Source of the DNA: Aureobasidium sp. EXF-3400
Taxonomy: Eukaryota > Ascomycota > Dothideomycetes > Dothideales > Saccotheciaceae
Length of the DNA: 64,000 nt
Assembly: GCA_024195585.1 (NCBI GenBank)
Contig: SWBL01000075.1
Coordinates: forward strand, 62,001-126,000
Direction of reading: 5' to 3'
Shown: one piece after another, positions 20,474 through 31,434 of the stretch
How positions within the stretch are numbered: position 1 is the first letter of the stretch
Layout of the letters: each line of letters opens with the position of its first letter
Made by a program: the position numbers and the translations under genes
The notes under the pieces: model-generated
Told to the model about the DNA's origin: nothing
The model's database searches: none
Seen by the model: only the letters and a program-made list of their open reading frames with translations

Positions 20474-20813
20474 AATGACCTATCGAGGAGATCACCATCT
20501 ATTATATGTGTTGACTCAAATCTATCGTTTAGATACGTGCATTTGTCAATACGGTTGACCAGAAACGAAATTGAGTGTTGGTGATAAAATCTGTCGTGTG
20601 CAGTGTACCCAGATCTATAGAGGCCCCTAGCCAATGATTATCGATACCATTCAAGGCAAGTACATACAGAACCTTTTGCACTTGCACTTGCACTAAAACT
20701 GCTATCACACAAAAGCTAATCAAAGACTCTATTCTTCTGCAGACTATCAACATGTCCGACCAAAAGAAAACCACGCTACGTCTAATCATGATCGACACTT
20801 AGTGACATTCACA
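20474..20813. other. Convergent 3' intergenic region
   Basis: 340 bp between the stop codons of the broken repeat gene and the amidase. Nothing else is seen. Confidence 0.4.
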
Positions 20814-22530
20814 CTAGCTCTTGATCACATTCTCCACAAGTTTGGCTGCTCTCAAGACATCCTCATCGTGGAAATGCTTGCCTGCAAGCTGAAGAGTGAT
20901 TGGGAAACCATCGAAGAGCTCGGGATCATCTATGATTTTACGTTAGCATTGACCCACTCAGCCATTCTGTCGCCAACTTACAAGCTTCGAACTCAGCCTC
21001 GTCCTTCTCGTTCAAGGGCGAGTAACCCTCCTCTATGGTATCGATATTCTTGTCGACAGCCATACCTGTTGGGAATACCACGGCCGGTTGGTCGAGGATA
21101 TTCCACAAACTTGTGTATCCCCAATACTTTGCTCCATGCTGTTTGACACCTGCGCCCACGTACGCAGGACACAAGATAACATCCACATTTCTCTTCTTCA
21201 TCAAAGCATGGTACTCGCGTCTATAGTTCTCACGCATCACATTGAGATCCCAATTCTCAGAGATGGAGATTGCTTTGGAGTAGTTCAAGGCATGGCGTGT
21301 GAGCGGTAGCATGGGCTCGCCAGAAGCTGCAAGAGCATCTTCGATACGTTTGCCGCCATCGGGGAAGTATAGAGCTGAGACAATATCCCAAGCATGGTCA
21401 TGCTTGTAGTTTTCCCAGTCAACAACTTTGACTCCCGCGGCCTGGAGCTTGGACTTGGCAGTTTCCAGGGCGCGAATGATAGGAGGGTGAGGTTTGACTA
21501 CCCCGTCGGTCATCATGATGCCGACGGTGATGTCCTTGGGTGCCTCTAGCTCACCTCTCCATGGCACAGGAGCCAACGTGGTATCAATGTCATGAGGATT
21601 GAGGTCGATCAATGCTTTCTGGAATAGCCAAAGATCGTCAATGCTCTGACCAAGAGGGCCGATCACGCCCTTTATACTCTCCTGTCCGCCGAGTACACCA
21701 TGGAGACCAAGACCAGAATTGCGGAGAGTGGTGGGTCGGAGTCCATAAGAGTTGTTGAATGCAGCAGGTGCGCGAATACTGCCACCAATATCTGTGCCGA
21801 CACCAAGTACAGCACATTTGAAGCCCATTGATGCTCCTTCTCCACCGGATGACCCACCCGGAGACAGGTTTAAATTGAAGGGATTGAAAGTTGTTCCAGT
21901 GATATTGTTCTCACAGTCTAAGTGCATCAAGGATTGCGGCTGGTTGGTCCTCACTGTGCATACCGCACCTGCCTTCTTGAGTAGTTGAACAAGCAAGGCA
22001 TCTTCCTTGGCTACGTTGTCAATCTCACTCACGAAGCCAGCGTGAGTGATCTTGCCACCATACGAAACATGTTCCTTGACACTGATAGGAATGCCATGGA
22101 GTGGACCAATGAGTTTGCCTGTGGATTCGAAATGCTTGTCTAGGGCCTTTGCGGTTTCCAACGCTTCTTCGATGAGGAATTCAGTAGCAAAGTTGAGCTG
22201 TTTGTTTTAGACCACAATTTGCAATGTTGAGAAAGCTAGCGAACTTACAAGTTGATGTCCGATGGTAGCTCGTTTGAGAAATGCAATGGTGACATCCTCG
22301 ACCTTCCATGTACCAGACTGATATTTGCTCAAAAGTCCAGCAGCAGTTTGTTCAGTCATGTCAAGCTCCTCAGCAGAAAGAATGCCACATGTGTAGGGGA
22401 CTTTGGTGACATTGAGCTGTTGCTTCGTCGGAAGCTTATCTGCTGGAAGAAGCCATTGCTTGGAGATTGAGTTCTCAAGAATATCACGGCAAATTTGAGC
22501 CTTTCTTTCCCAGTCTTTTGCTGCAGGCAT
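20814..22530 (-). CDS. Amidase (amidase signature family, fungal acetamidase type)
   Basis: Exons on the minus strand are 22530-22249, 22197-20982 and 20929-20814, giving 537 aa. Both introns have GTAAGTT donors and keep frame. The last exon supplies the family end (YDPELFDGFPITLQLAGKHF, then DEDVLRAAKL). The Ser-cisSer-Lys triad is complete: Lys135 in ISVKEH, Ser210 in SPGGSSGG and Ser234 in GTDIGGSIR. The spacing of 75 and 24 residues equals that of the classic enzymes of this family. It hydrolyses an amide, releasing ammonia or an amine; the substrate is not known. There is no signal peptide, so it is cytosolic. It is divergent from an MFS transporter, and their common promoter is rich in GATA motifs, which suggests nitrogen control. 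Confidence 0.92.
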
Positions 22531-23218
22531 ACTGTATGATGTGTGATAGTGTTATTGAGCAAAATTTCAGACAACTGTGATTCTGATATGCTAGAGAAAG
22601 AGAGGAGGAAAGAAGAGTGGGAAAGATAACTGACCACGAGTAGTGTATTATCAGGGCTGGCCGTCCATATCAGGCAAGTTGATGCGGACAGCTCGGATGA
22701 TAAGCTCTACTCCACTCACATTCTGAGGCATGCATATCGTACGTGATAGCCGTCTTAAGATAGGCCTGTGCACGGCCAACTCTACTACAGGGTTCCAGTT
22801 GACGATATGATGATAAGAGTGTAGATCGAGCGAAGGAGAGGGGGCGGAGGTTGGTCAATGTGTGGGCCCGGTTCTTGGCGTCGGCGTTCGACTTCTTACG
22901 GCGACGATCAGAGGTCTTAACGAGGAAAGGGCCTCCGTCTGCTGTCCATCAAGGAAAGAGCATAGTAGTGACGGACAACAGTAAGACTGCATAGGGATGG
23001 GTGTTATCAGATCTCTATTGCACCGTTGTGTCTTGGCAGCTGCACATCTGGCGTCGGCCTATCTTGCTTAAGAAGCAAAAGGTGAATGCTGCATTGAGAC
23101 ATGATAGGCATACATGGGTAGGTCCTTGTCTCCGTGTTGAAGCATGAGATATGAAAAGGTCGTCGAAATCCTTGAGTCTGTCTGCTGTCCGAACATCGTT
23201 TGACCTCCAACATCCAAG
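22531..23218. promoter_or_regulatory. Bidirectional amidase/MFS promoter with a cluster of GATA-factor motifs
   Basis: HGATAR motifs on either strand lie at 22544-22549, 22624-22629, 22648-22653, 22698-22703, 22744-22749, 22758-22763, 22811-22816 and 23004-23009. Seven of the eight are within 290 bp upstream of the amidase ATG, where about 0.85 are expected in unbiased sequence. AreA/Nit-2 factors bind such sites to switch on nitrogen scavenging genes in ascomycetes. This regulatory role is inferred. Confidence 0.55.
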
Positions 23219-25395
23219 ATGTCCAGCAATATCCACGACGATAATATTGCACCAGGTACTGTCAGGCTTATCGATGTCAATGGCGAACTCAACGTCAAGC
23301 ACTCCGTGGGCCATGGCGACATTGTCCTTGTGCCGACACCATCTGGTCAGCAATCTACTCCTTGATTCTATTGTACCTGAAGCTTACTTCCTGGGCAGAG
23401 GATCCAGAAGACCCACTCAACTGGACAAAGAAGCGCAAGCTTTTACAAACTGCCTGTATGGTTGTGTATACCGTGATGATGGTGTTTCCATCTGCCGCCG
23501 TTTATTCGGTCGCCAAGCCCATCTCTACCTCTACTGGCATCTCCATCACGACGATCAACAGAGGCACTGGTGTCATGTTCCTTTTATACGGATGGTCGAC
23601 AGTCTTTTGGCAAGCAGTTGCGTTGCAATACGGGAAGCGGCCAATTTATCTGTTCTCTTCTGCTGCATCAGTCGTAGTCATGGCGGTTGCACCAATGTGT
23701 CGTTCTTCTGGAACATATCTGGCAATCAGAATCCTCCAGGTGATTTATCTCCTTCTCTGACCGAGAACATGTTGTACTGATTAGCCAAGGGGTTCTTTGG
23801 AGGACCGGTTGAGAGTCTTTGTGAGATCAGCATGACCGACATCGTAAGTGTGATTGACATCATGGTCGTACCAAAAAGTCATGACTAACAGGTTACAGTG
23901 GTTCGCTCACGAGCGACCCCTCTACATCGCTCTCTACGGTGTTTCCCTTGGCGCCTCTGGCAAGCTAGCCCCTGTTTTTAGTGCATTCATCAACAGTGGC
24001 ATGGGGTGGGAATGGACCTTGGTTAGTGTCTACCCGTGATGAACTCGTATTGCCTACCGCTGATAAAATACAGTGGTGGTGTGCTATAGGTATCGGCATT
24101 GCCTTTGTTTTCTGCCTTCTGTTCATGGAAGAGACAAATTACGACAGGCATACCACACAGTCGTCATCCTCTAATTCACAAGCTGTTTTTGAGGGCACTG
24201 GCGAGCCTGCGCTATCTGAATCTGAGAAGAACACCGCCAAAGACGTTGTTCAAGTCAGCGACTCATCTCTCTCAAACGACGAAAAATCTTCCGAAGATCA
24301 ACATCCTCCCAACGTGGTAGCTGCAGAGTTGGGGCATATCGCGTACCCACGAAAAACATACTGGCAAAAACTGAGCGTCATTGACAAAAAACGACCGAAC
24401 CGCATGCTGGATATCATGTGGGCACCTTTCAAATTCTTTACTTTTCCAGTTGTTGTCTGGGCAGGTTTCATGTGAGTAATCAGAGGACAGATAGCTCGAG
24501 TCGACAGGCACCAGATGGCGTTTCGACCCCTCCGAGAGGCTCGAGGTCTAATCCTCACCTTGCCGAGTTATCCAAGCAGTCTCGAATAGTACTTGCAACG
24601 TGGTCAGGAAGCCATTGGTGTCTGTTGCGACTGGTTACAGTGCATCGTTACTCGCACAAGAAATATGCTAACTGTACTCTTATCTCATAGGTATGGTCTC
24701 CAGGGACTAGTGTATCCAGGAATCTTGAACGCCACAGCCAGCGTCATCTATACCAACAACTACTACCATTTTTCGAGCGACGCAGTAGGCTTTGCTTACT
24801 TTGCGGCCGTTGTCGGCATGATCCTAGGTTCTCTTTGGGTAACGCTTCTAGGCCCATGGCTAGTCATCAGGCTGGCTCGTCGCAGAGGTGGCGTATCCGA
24901 GCCTGAAGACATCTTGTGGCTTTTCCTAGCCTCAGCCGTCGTTGTGCCATTTGCACTGATCCTGTGGGGAGTTGGGAGTCAGCACCACGTACATTGGTTC
25001 GGGCTTGTTTTTGCTCAAGCAATTCTAGCCATCTCTAGTACGCTTTGCTTATCCACGGCCATTCAGTATGCCACAAGTGCCTATAGAGATCTGAGTGGCG
25101 AGTTGATTACAACCATCATCCTTATACGGAATACCCTGAGGTAAGCATCTTTGTTTCACACGTATAGGATGGAGGCTTACACAAGGGTCCAAGTTTCGCC
25201 ATCAATTATGGAATCAACCCATGGATCGACGCCATGGGAACACAAAACACTTTTATTACGGCAGCGATAATAGCGTTTGTGTTAAACAGCACCATGTTCA
25301 TTGTGATCCGCTTTGGTCGCCGGCTCCGCGAACATAGCGCAAGAAGATACTGGACATATGTTGAACAGGCAAGAGCTAAAGGGCTAGGTCATTAG
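23219..25395 (+). CDS. Major facilitator superfamily transporter, seven exons
   Basis: Exons are 23219-23345, 23399-23739, 23790-23843, 23899-24021, 24074-24471, 24691-25140 and 25194-25395, giving 564 aa with every junction in frame. It reads as a fungal drug:H+ antiporter-like MFS protein: an N-terminal EDPEDPLNWTKKRKL start, about six membrane segments with the conserved GFFGGPVESL loop, a hydrophilic central loop rich in Ser/Glu (about residues 235-295), and six more segments (GLQGLVYPGILNAT and SELITTII-like blocks, then LSFAINYGINPWI). Intron 5 is 219 bp, four times longer than the others. The substrate is not predictable from sequence; an amide or amine is suggested only by the divergent amidase neighbour. 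Confidence 0.88.
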
Positions 25396-26255
25396 ATAAT
25401 GCGTAACTCGGTCATACCTACTTGTACCATCTGTAGATTTCTTCAAGCTCATTCGAAAGACTTCGGTCCGTCACGTCTTTGTTGATCCACGGCTTTGTTG
25501 ATCGCGGGGACGGACATGGCGGAGGTATACCAATCGTTTACTCTTGACAGTAAGCCATGAAGACGGTGACACAATCTTCAAAAAGACGCATGACGGCGGA
25601 GGCAGCTCCTACGATTTTGAAAAAGACGCATGACTGCGGAAGCAGTTCCTCCGAGCTGCGCGAACTAGGATGGTCATGGTTGCCGATGTCTTCGCATGGA
25701 ACATTAGCAGGGTTTCGTGATGATCGGCAGCGTCAACAGCTCTGTAGACTGTACGAGCCGCAAGCTTCACAACTTGTGTGACACTTACTACCTAATGCAC
25801 CACTATCTGTTTTTTCCCGTCTGACGCCATCGACTGCCAACAAATATTCCCTCGCCTACAAGAGACAATGCGTTGGAGTTTTGAGTTCGCCATGCACAAC
25901 AGCAGTTGCAGTCGCAAGTTGCGGTGGAGCAAAACGAACAAAGACGATCATGCGCTGATGAAGACAGTTTGTCGATCCTTCCAAGGACCCCTCATTGTCA
26001 CCCACATTGACACAAACTCTAAACAGCTAGTGGAACGAGGATAGGTATCTGGGCTGCCTCGGCGCGCTCAGAAATTATAAGTAGGGAGTCATAGAGCCCT
26101 CTGAACTTCAGGGCTGTCGGTCCCGTTTGCTATCGAGCTCGGACAAGCTTCACGACTGTTCTGTTGTCACTAATATTATCTCCAACCATCACAACCCAAC
26201 TTCACGTATACGCTACAGTTCACCAATCACAACACCCCATTCTTGCAAAGCAATC
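25396..26255. other. Intergenic with a short tandem repeat and a TATA-like box
   Basis: Two imperfect copies of a 40-bp unit lie at 25580-25619 and 25620-25659; each opens with AAAAGACGCATGAC. A TATA-like sequence, ATTATAAG at 26074-26081, lies about 175 bp before the ATG of the hydrolase. No gene is visible. Confidence 0.5.
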
Positions 26256-27023
26256 ATGCATATCGATCAGATCATGTTCGGCACAGCCACAAACACGAAA
26301 CCCACCGTCATTTTTGTGACAGGAGCGTGGCACAAGCCCAATCTCTACACAGGCCTTCTCGAGGGTCTCAGGAAGATCAGCTTCCCTGTTATAGCACCCT
26401 CCCTTCCGTCTGTCGGCGGCACTTGTGACAATTTCAATGACGATGTCCACGTCGTCCGCAAAGCCATCGCCGACGAAGTATCTCAGGGGCACGAGATTGT
26501 TATGCTCATGCACTCCTACGGTGGCCTAGTGGGCAGCGCAGCAGTCCAAGGATATTCGAAGCAAGAGGTCCCCAGAGGAGGCGGTGTGGTCCATATGATC
26601 TACATGGCTGCGTTTGCGCTCGACGTAGGACTCAGTTTGATGGACGCATTGAACAACATACCGTTACCGTGGTGGCAATCGGCGAATCAGAAACAATGGC
26701 AAGCCATGGACTCGAACTACGTCTTCTACAACGATGTGGATCCCCAGTTGGCGGAGGCGTGCGTTGGTCAGCTGGACCTGCAGGCAAAAGGAAGCTTCGA
26801 AAGCAAGCAGACGTATGCTGCATGGAAGTACATCGATTCGACGTACATTGTCTGCTCACGCGACAATGCGATCCCGAAGCAGACGCAGATTGCCATGGCG
26901 AATCAACCTGGAGGCAGGTTTACAATCGAGTATCTGGATTCTGGCCACAGTCCGTTCTTATCAGTACCGTATCAAACGGTCGAAATGGTTCGCAAGACCG
27001 TCTGGGAGCCGGGGACCCGCTGA
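26256..27023 (+). CDS. Alpha/beta hydrolase
   Basis: A 255-aa single-exon protein of the AB_hydrolase_6 type (PF12697). It opens with a beta-strand and oxyanion region (PTVIFVTGAWHKPNLY). The nucleophile elbow is MHSYGG with Ser87. It has an acid candidate Asp in YIVCSRDNAIP and the catalytic His in SGHSPF near the end, followed by a short helix. The lid region holds two adjacent Trp residues (LPWWQS). The family includes esterases and methylesterases of small molecules. There is no signal peptide. The start was taken at ATG 26256, where homology-like sequence begins; the open frame extends 43 codons further upstream and lacks such character. Confidence 0.85.
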   Translation: MHIDQIMFGTATNTKPTVIFVTGAWHKPNLYTGLLEGLRKISFPVIAPSLPSVGGTCDNFNDDVHVVRKAIADEVSQGHEIVMLMHSYGGLVGSAAVQGYSKQEVPRGGGVVHMIYMAAFALDVGLSLMDALNNIPLPWWQSANQKQWQAMDSNYVFYNDVDPQLAEACVGQLDLQAKGSFESKQTYAAWKYIDSTYIVCSRDNAIPKQTQIAMANQPGGRFTIEYLDSGHSPFLSVPYQTVEMVRKTVWEPGTR

Positions 27024-27625
27024 TAGGTCAGAATGCTTATTGGTTATTTTTGACATATGCAGTATGTAGAAGGGTATTCTCACGTTGTCGATGGTCATAG
27101 ACACTCCTGTCCAAGCATGCAGTGCATTCGCGTCTCTCCTGCCGACCGAAGTCGATACCTAACGTACAGCTGCTGTCTGCCGATGATGCGGAGCGACGTT
27201 TGCAGCGTCTAAGTCCGTAGCTGGGTCTCGATCAAGGATAGGTCCGAGGCATGCTGTCAGTCACGACGACGAGCCTGCGGATGGCACCATGTTTGTGAGA
27301 CACAAAATGTACTAGTACAGTAAAGCTCGTCGACCATATATTCCAGTGTAGGAGAGTGGATGGAATGGCAAGAGAGGTTGTTGTAGATGGGGGACTCACG
27401 GGAAGTGACGGCGGGAGCGGGAAGTGGGGCACGATTGTGGTGGAGAAGGAGCCAACAAGGGCAAGCACATGGTCATGTTTCGGGCGACCGGACTGCACTT
27501 CGGACATCTTGACTTGCAATCCACTGGTCCTCGGGCGGAGGATTGACTTGCATATGCCGTACCTCTGCAAGTCTCTACCAAATTCTTCCTCTTCCACATC
27601 CAAATCTCGCAATTAACAGCAAACC
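27024..27625. other. Intergenic, 602 bp
   Basis: This is the upstream region of the next plus-strand gene. It has a pyrimidine-rich stretch just before the start codon (about 27570-27610). No other feature is seen. Confidence 0.4.
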
Positions 27626-28777
27626 ATGTCGACCAGCATTGTCACCCCTCCTGAGCCACGGACTTTGTTCCCACCCCTGCTGGCATGTCTTCCTACCGCT
27701 TTCATGTCGCCGCGCCCTCCGCCGGCACTGCTTCCTCTCCTCTCGCCCATCTTGCGCCAACGAGTCAACCTCCTCGCCGGCAACACTTCCTCAGGCCAAG
27801 GCGGCTGGCTGAATCTGCTCTCTTGGTCCTCGTCCCGCTCCTCGAAACTCGGCGCTAAGGTCGAGAACCTGCAATTGGAAGCTCACCCTGTATCCGGCGA
27901 GCTCGAACTCGAAGACATCGACAGCATCAGCTACAGAAGAGTCGACGAAGAAACACTACAATGCTGCTTGCAAGTTGAAGAGTTTGGACTGTTGCCCGTC
28001 TACGTCTGGTGCGAGAACGATGCAGATGGTGGACAGGTCGGTGGAGCATCAGGTTGGCGATTGGCCGAGTTGCGCGCTCTTGAAGACCTGAGCGACGATG
28101 TCGCCCAATGGACAAACTCCATCGCCGCCGCAAACGACGCTTTCGAGAGCCAATCTCACCCCAACGCTCCTTCCTCTACCATTCCTCAACAAGCGACGGC
28201 AGAAGACGACGATGACGATGATGACTATTGGGCCAGCTACGACAGAACACCCAACAACAGAACTCCTGCCCGCACGCCTGCCAAACGCGCTAGTCCCGCT
28301 CCTGGCGCTGCTTCCTCAAACCTCGCTCCCACAAACGATGAACTCGAGTATTTTGCTCGCTACGCCGCCGAAGTCCAGCCCGCACTCGACGACCACGATC
28401 CCGACGAGGAGCACCCAGAGACCGCAGACTCTACCCTGCGCGGCGGCGAGTTGAGCACAAAACAAATCGGAGAGCCAAACACCAATCCTGCACCGCCAAT
28501 GTTCGCTGCCGAAGGCAACGAAATTAACAACACATTCCAAGCACCAGCCCAAGAGCTGGAGGCGCCAAGGCCCACATCTCCAGGCAGCAGTGTCGATGTT
28601 CTCGAACGTGGTGCTGAGGACATGACGAGAGCCGAGATTGGTGTTAAACAGTTCATCAGCACAGAGATGAAGAGCATGTTCCGTCTTGCCCGCAGCGTGG
28701 GCATGGGAAGAGAAGAGTTTGAAAGGATCATCAAGACCGAGATTGACGTTTTGAGCATGCTCGAAGCCGACGACTAA
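27626..28777 (+). CDS. Conserved-looking protein of unknown function
   Basis: A 383-aa single-exon protein. The N-terminal ~165 residues look folded: LFPPLLACLPTAF, LLPLLSPILRQRVNLL and a segment with VEEFGLLPVYVWCEND. A middle section is disordered, with acidic runs (EDDDDDDDYW), TP-rich repeats (NRTPARTPAKR) and Pro/Asn-rich sequence. The C-terminal ~45 residues form a likely helix pair: IGVKQFISTEMKSMFRLARS, then FERIIKTEIDVLSML. I do not recognise the family. The acidic and SP/TP-rich middle suggests a regulated adaptor rather than an enzyme, but this is only an impression. Confidence 0.75.
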   Translation: MSTSIVTPPEPRTLFPPLLACLPTAFMSPRPPPALLPLLSPILRQRVNLLAGNTSSGQGGWLNLLSWSSSRSSKLGAKVENLQLEAHPVSGELELEDIDSISYRRVDEETLQCCLQVEEFGLLPVYVWCENDADGGQVGGASGWRLAELRALEDLSDDVAQWTNSIAAANDAFESQSHPNAPSSTIPQQATAEDDDDDDDYWASYDRTPNNRTPARTPAKRASPAPGAASSNLAPTNDELEYFARYAAEVQPALDDHDPDEEHPETADSTLRGGELSTKQIGEPNTNPAPPMFAAEGNEINNTFQAPAQELEAPRPTSPGSSVDVLERGAEDMTRAEIGVKQFISTEMKSMFRLARSVGMGREEFERIIKTEIDVLSMLEADD

Positions 28778-28997
28778 GGAGAAAGAGACACCTCGATCTT
28801 TGAAAATGTGCATTTTTCTGTTGTTCATAGCGGGAGTTCTTTGCGGGTCAAAGGGCATGCATGCATTCCGGACACGAGATGGCATTGAACATTGTGCAAG
28901 AATTGTTTTTGTTCTATTCTTCTTTAGGATACCACTTTTTCGTTTAGACTTTTAGGAAAGCAATATTCTCTTCCGATCACCTTTCACTCATCACCCC

Positions 28998-29981
28998 TCA
29001 GATCAACAACCTGACTTCAACCCCCTTCTTGCCTCCGTATAGCAGTTTCGCATCGTCTATCCAATGGAAAAGACAACTGCCACATCCGCTGTTCACTCCA
29101 AACGGATTCACCTCTACCAGCTGCACATGCCCACTCCTCTTGACCACAATATCAAACGTGAACCCCCAAGTCTTGAGTTCACCGAGAATATCCTGATCGG
29201 TCGCTGTGATCAAGATCTGTTTCAGGATTTCCTCGGTAGAAGTAAGAGCAACGTCAATAGTTTCCCTAGGTTCGAACGCAGCAATGGGAAACGACTTGTG
29301 CCAGTGATATTGACTCATGGCTACCATCTTTGAGTTGGCATTGTCGAGATGCGCAGTAGGCGGTACAAAGCAGCGAAACTCTACACCCTGTGCCATCTCT
29401 CTATCCCAAGCATGGAGATAAATTTGAACTCGTCTGTTCTCCATAACATGTGCTTCGAAGTCTCCTCTTGCGCGGTTCGACGTAAGCAGACAGATGACCA
29501 GCTGGCGAAGGGAGGAAATAGGCATTTTTGCGCTTTCAGAGTCTTTTGGTGAGCAGTCGTTCAGTCTCACAAAGTAGTACTTGTTGTTATCAAGAATGCC
29601 GGGGTGCATAAGAGGAGAAAGAGCCTCTTCAATGTCTTGGATGGCAGTCTCGCTAACGACTCCAGTAATGTGGTAAGAGTTCTGATGGAAGAGCATGTCC
29701 ACAGCAAGCCAGAGAGGTAGCTTGACCGTGTGTTGATCTTCACTCCCAATGTACTGGTTTTGCCGCACCAAGGCGGCAAAGTAAGAGAAAGAGTAGATAC
29801 CGCGAGGTGGTGCTGTCAGTGGTGTGGCAGACGGCATGATCTTATATAGATTGGCTATTTCTTCGACAGTGGCGGATACAGAGTTGTACCTTCCATGTGA
29901 ACTTCCAGATTCTAGGACGCAGGCAGGCAATATCGTGATGGTTTTGTCGTTGGCGCAATAGACGGTGAAGATTGCTTCCAT
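28998..29981 (-). CDS. CDC123-like (D123 family) ATP-grasp protein
   Basis: A 327-aa single-exon protein. It shows the D123 blocks in order: YYFVRLNDCSPKD (near residue 140), the R-X-W-like arginine region RRVQIYLHAWD, GVEFRCFVPP and the C-terminal QLVEVNPFG followed by GCGSCLFHW. Cdc123 proteins use an ATP-grasp fold to assemble translation initiation factor eIF2. This copy differs from what I expect for the housekeeping protein, with a long N-terminus without the usual region and divergent motif 1, so it could be a paralogue. Neighbours give no clue. Confidence 0.7.
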   Translation of the reverse strand: MEAIFTVYCANDKTITILPACVLESGSSHGRYNSVSATVEEIANLYKIMPSATPLTAPPRGIYSFSYFAALVRQNQYIGSEDQHTVKLPLWLAVDMLFHQNSYHITGVVSETAIQDIEEALSPLMHPGILDNNKYYFVRLNDCSPKDSESAKMPISSLRQLVICLLTSNRARGDFEAHVMENRRVQIYLHAWDREMAQGVEFRCFVPPTAHLDNANSKMVAMSQYHWHKSFPIAAFEPRETIDVALTSTEEILKQILITATDQDILGELKTWGFTFDIVVKRSGHVQLVEVNPFGVNSGCGSCLFHWIDDAKLLYGGKKGVEVRLLI

Positions 29982-30413
29982 GTTGCAAGGTCAAAATGAC
30001 TATAGATCTTTCTGTTGCATGTATTGGATCAGAAGGCTTGACACGGAGCAGTCGAGTTTGGCAAGCAAATACCAACCAAGATGGCATCGCGACGGTGCAC
30101 AAAATTTTAATGGCAGCGAAAGTGAGTCACCTTGAACTAACTCATCATTCTGAGAAAACGTGCCAACCATGTGGCCACGAAGAATGGAGGCCTTCAAAAT
30201 GTCTTTTCTGTCTTAACGAAGGCACAGGTGGCATCATACTACAAGGTCGTGACCTGCTCCATGATTTTGATCGCAGCGAGCATCTTAGATGACTGGGACG
30301 TATCGTTTTGGTGGAGAGAATCGGAGCATTAAAGGTGTATGTCGCTATGTACGAAAGGGAGGTTCTGAAAGTTCATGTGTATCGTTCATGTGCTAAAAAA
30401 GAAAAAAAAAGTA
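29982..30413. other. Intergenic, 432 bp
   Basis: It holds the upstream side of the CDC123-like gene and the 3' side of the RTA1 gene. An A-rich run (about 30395-30412) lies next to the RTA1 stop codon. No gene is seen. Confidence 0.4.
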
Positions 30414-31434
30414 CTAGGCAGATGCGTCTGACATAGGAGCGTCATGTTCGCTCGAGTGTTTCGATGGCTTCTCAACCATCTGGACACCATTTCGAGCGAT
30501 GACGCGATTGATCAGAGCACCAGGGTGTAGGATGTTGAAAGCGATGACAAGGGCAGCCATAGGTGCACCATCAAGGGCGATGAAGTATCTCTCAGTCTCG
30601 ATGACACGTCCGGTCCAACCGCCAGCGAGTTCAATCGTACGATAGATGCTTCTCATGATGATGAGAAGAATTGAGAACGATGTGACGAGGACGAGAAATT
30701 TCATGTTCCTGTCATTCTTGAAGGCGGGAAGTCTCAGCTTGAGGGCTGCTCTGTAGAGGAAGAGGAAGAAGAGAATGCTGAAGACGATGACCGATGCCAG
30801 TTGGAAGTCGATACCAGCTACCATGATGTCGGTCCCGACCTTGGTGTTGCCACGAGGTGTCGAGTTGAATGCGACAGCAGCTGAACCACCACCAACAGCT
30901 TGGATGACAAGAGATATGACATCGACAGTACAGAAGATCCAGAGGTACCAGACAGGTCCGATGGGTGAGACTCCAGGCCCAGCAATGGCGATCATGCGTC
31001 CGAGGATGACATATATTCCAGCAGTGAAGAAGGTGGGTGCTATCCCGATCAGTATGGTGTCGAGAGGTCAGATCAGTCGTGGCAACATACCAATGATCAG
31101 GGTACAAATCTGCATCAGGAAGGCGTTTGCATTGTAGGGACATTCGCTCGACCAGGTTCGGGCAGCCCAGCCCAGTATTTCAGCTGTGGGAGTCAATCAG
31201 CATGCTGGAACATGATGGCAGGAGGACATGAATAGTCTTTGACATACTCAGACAGCCAACGGCAAAAACGAGGTTCCATAGTGCTCTTGTCTTGAAGGCC
31301 TGGAAGGTGTGTGCGATCATTGAGAGTCCAAAGAGGACGCAATAGACGATGCCAGCAGCCAGTGAAGGCACATATCCGTATGCTGTTCTTTGCGCCGGGT
31401 TGTACGCCACGCAGCCAGTCGATCCGATGGCCAT
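30414..31434 (-). CDS. RTA1-family seven-helix membrane protein
   Basis: Exons on the minus strand are 31434-31248, 31183-31091 and 31039-30414, giving 301 aa. Donors are GTATGT in both introns and the frame holds. It has about seven hydrophobic helices: SLAAGIVYCVLFGLSMIAH, ALWNLVFAVGCL, LIIAPTFFTAGIYVILGRMI, YLWIFCTVDVISLVIQAVG, LASVIVFSILFFLFLY, FLVLVTSFSILLIIMRSIYR and PMAALVIAFNILHPG. It also has family residues such as TEILGWAAR (after exon 1) and RSIYRTIELAGGW. RTA1 proteins are fungal lipid-translocating or stress-resistance membrane proteins. The tail is cytosolic and Ser/Lys-rich. The start at 31434 was preferred because the open frame upstream begins with a non-ATG codon. Confidence 0.88.
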
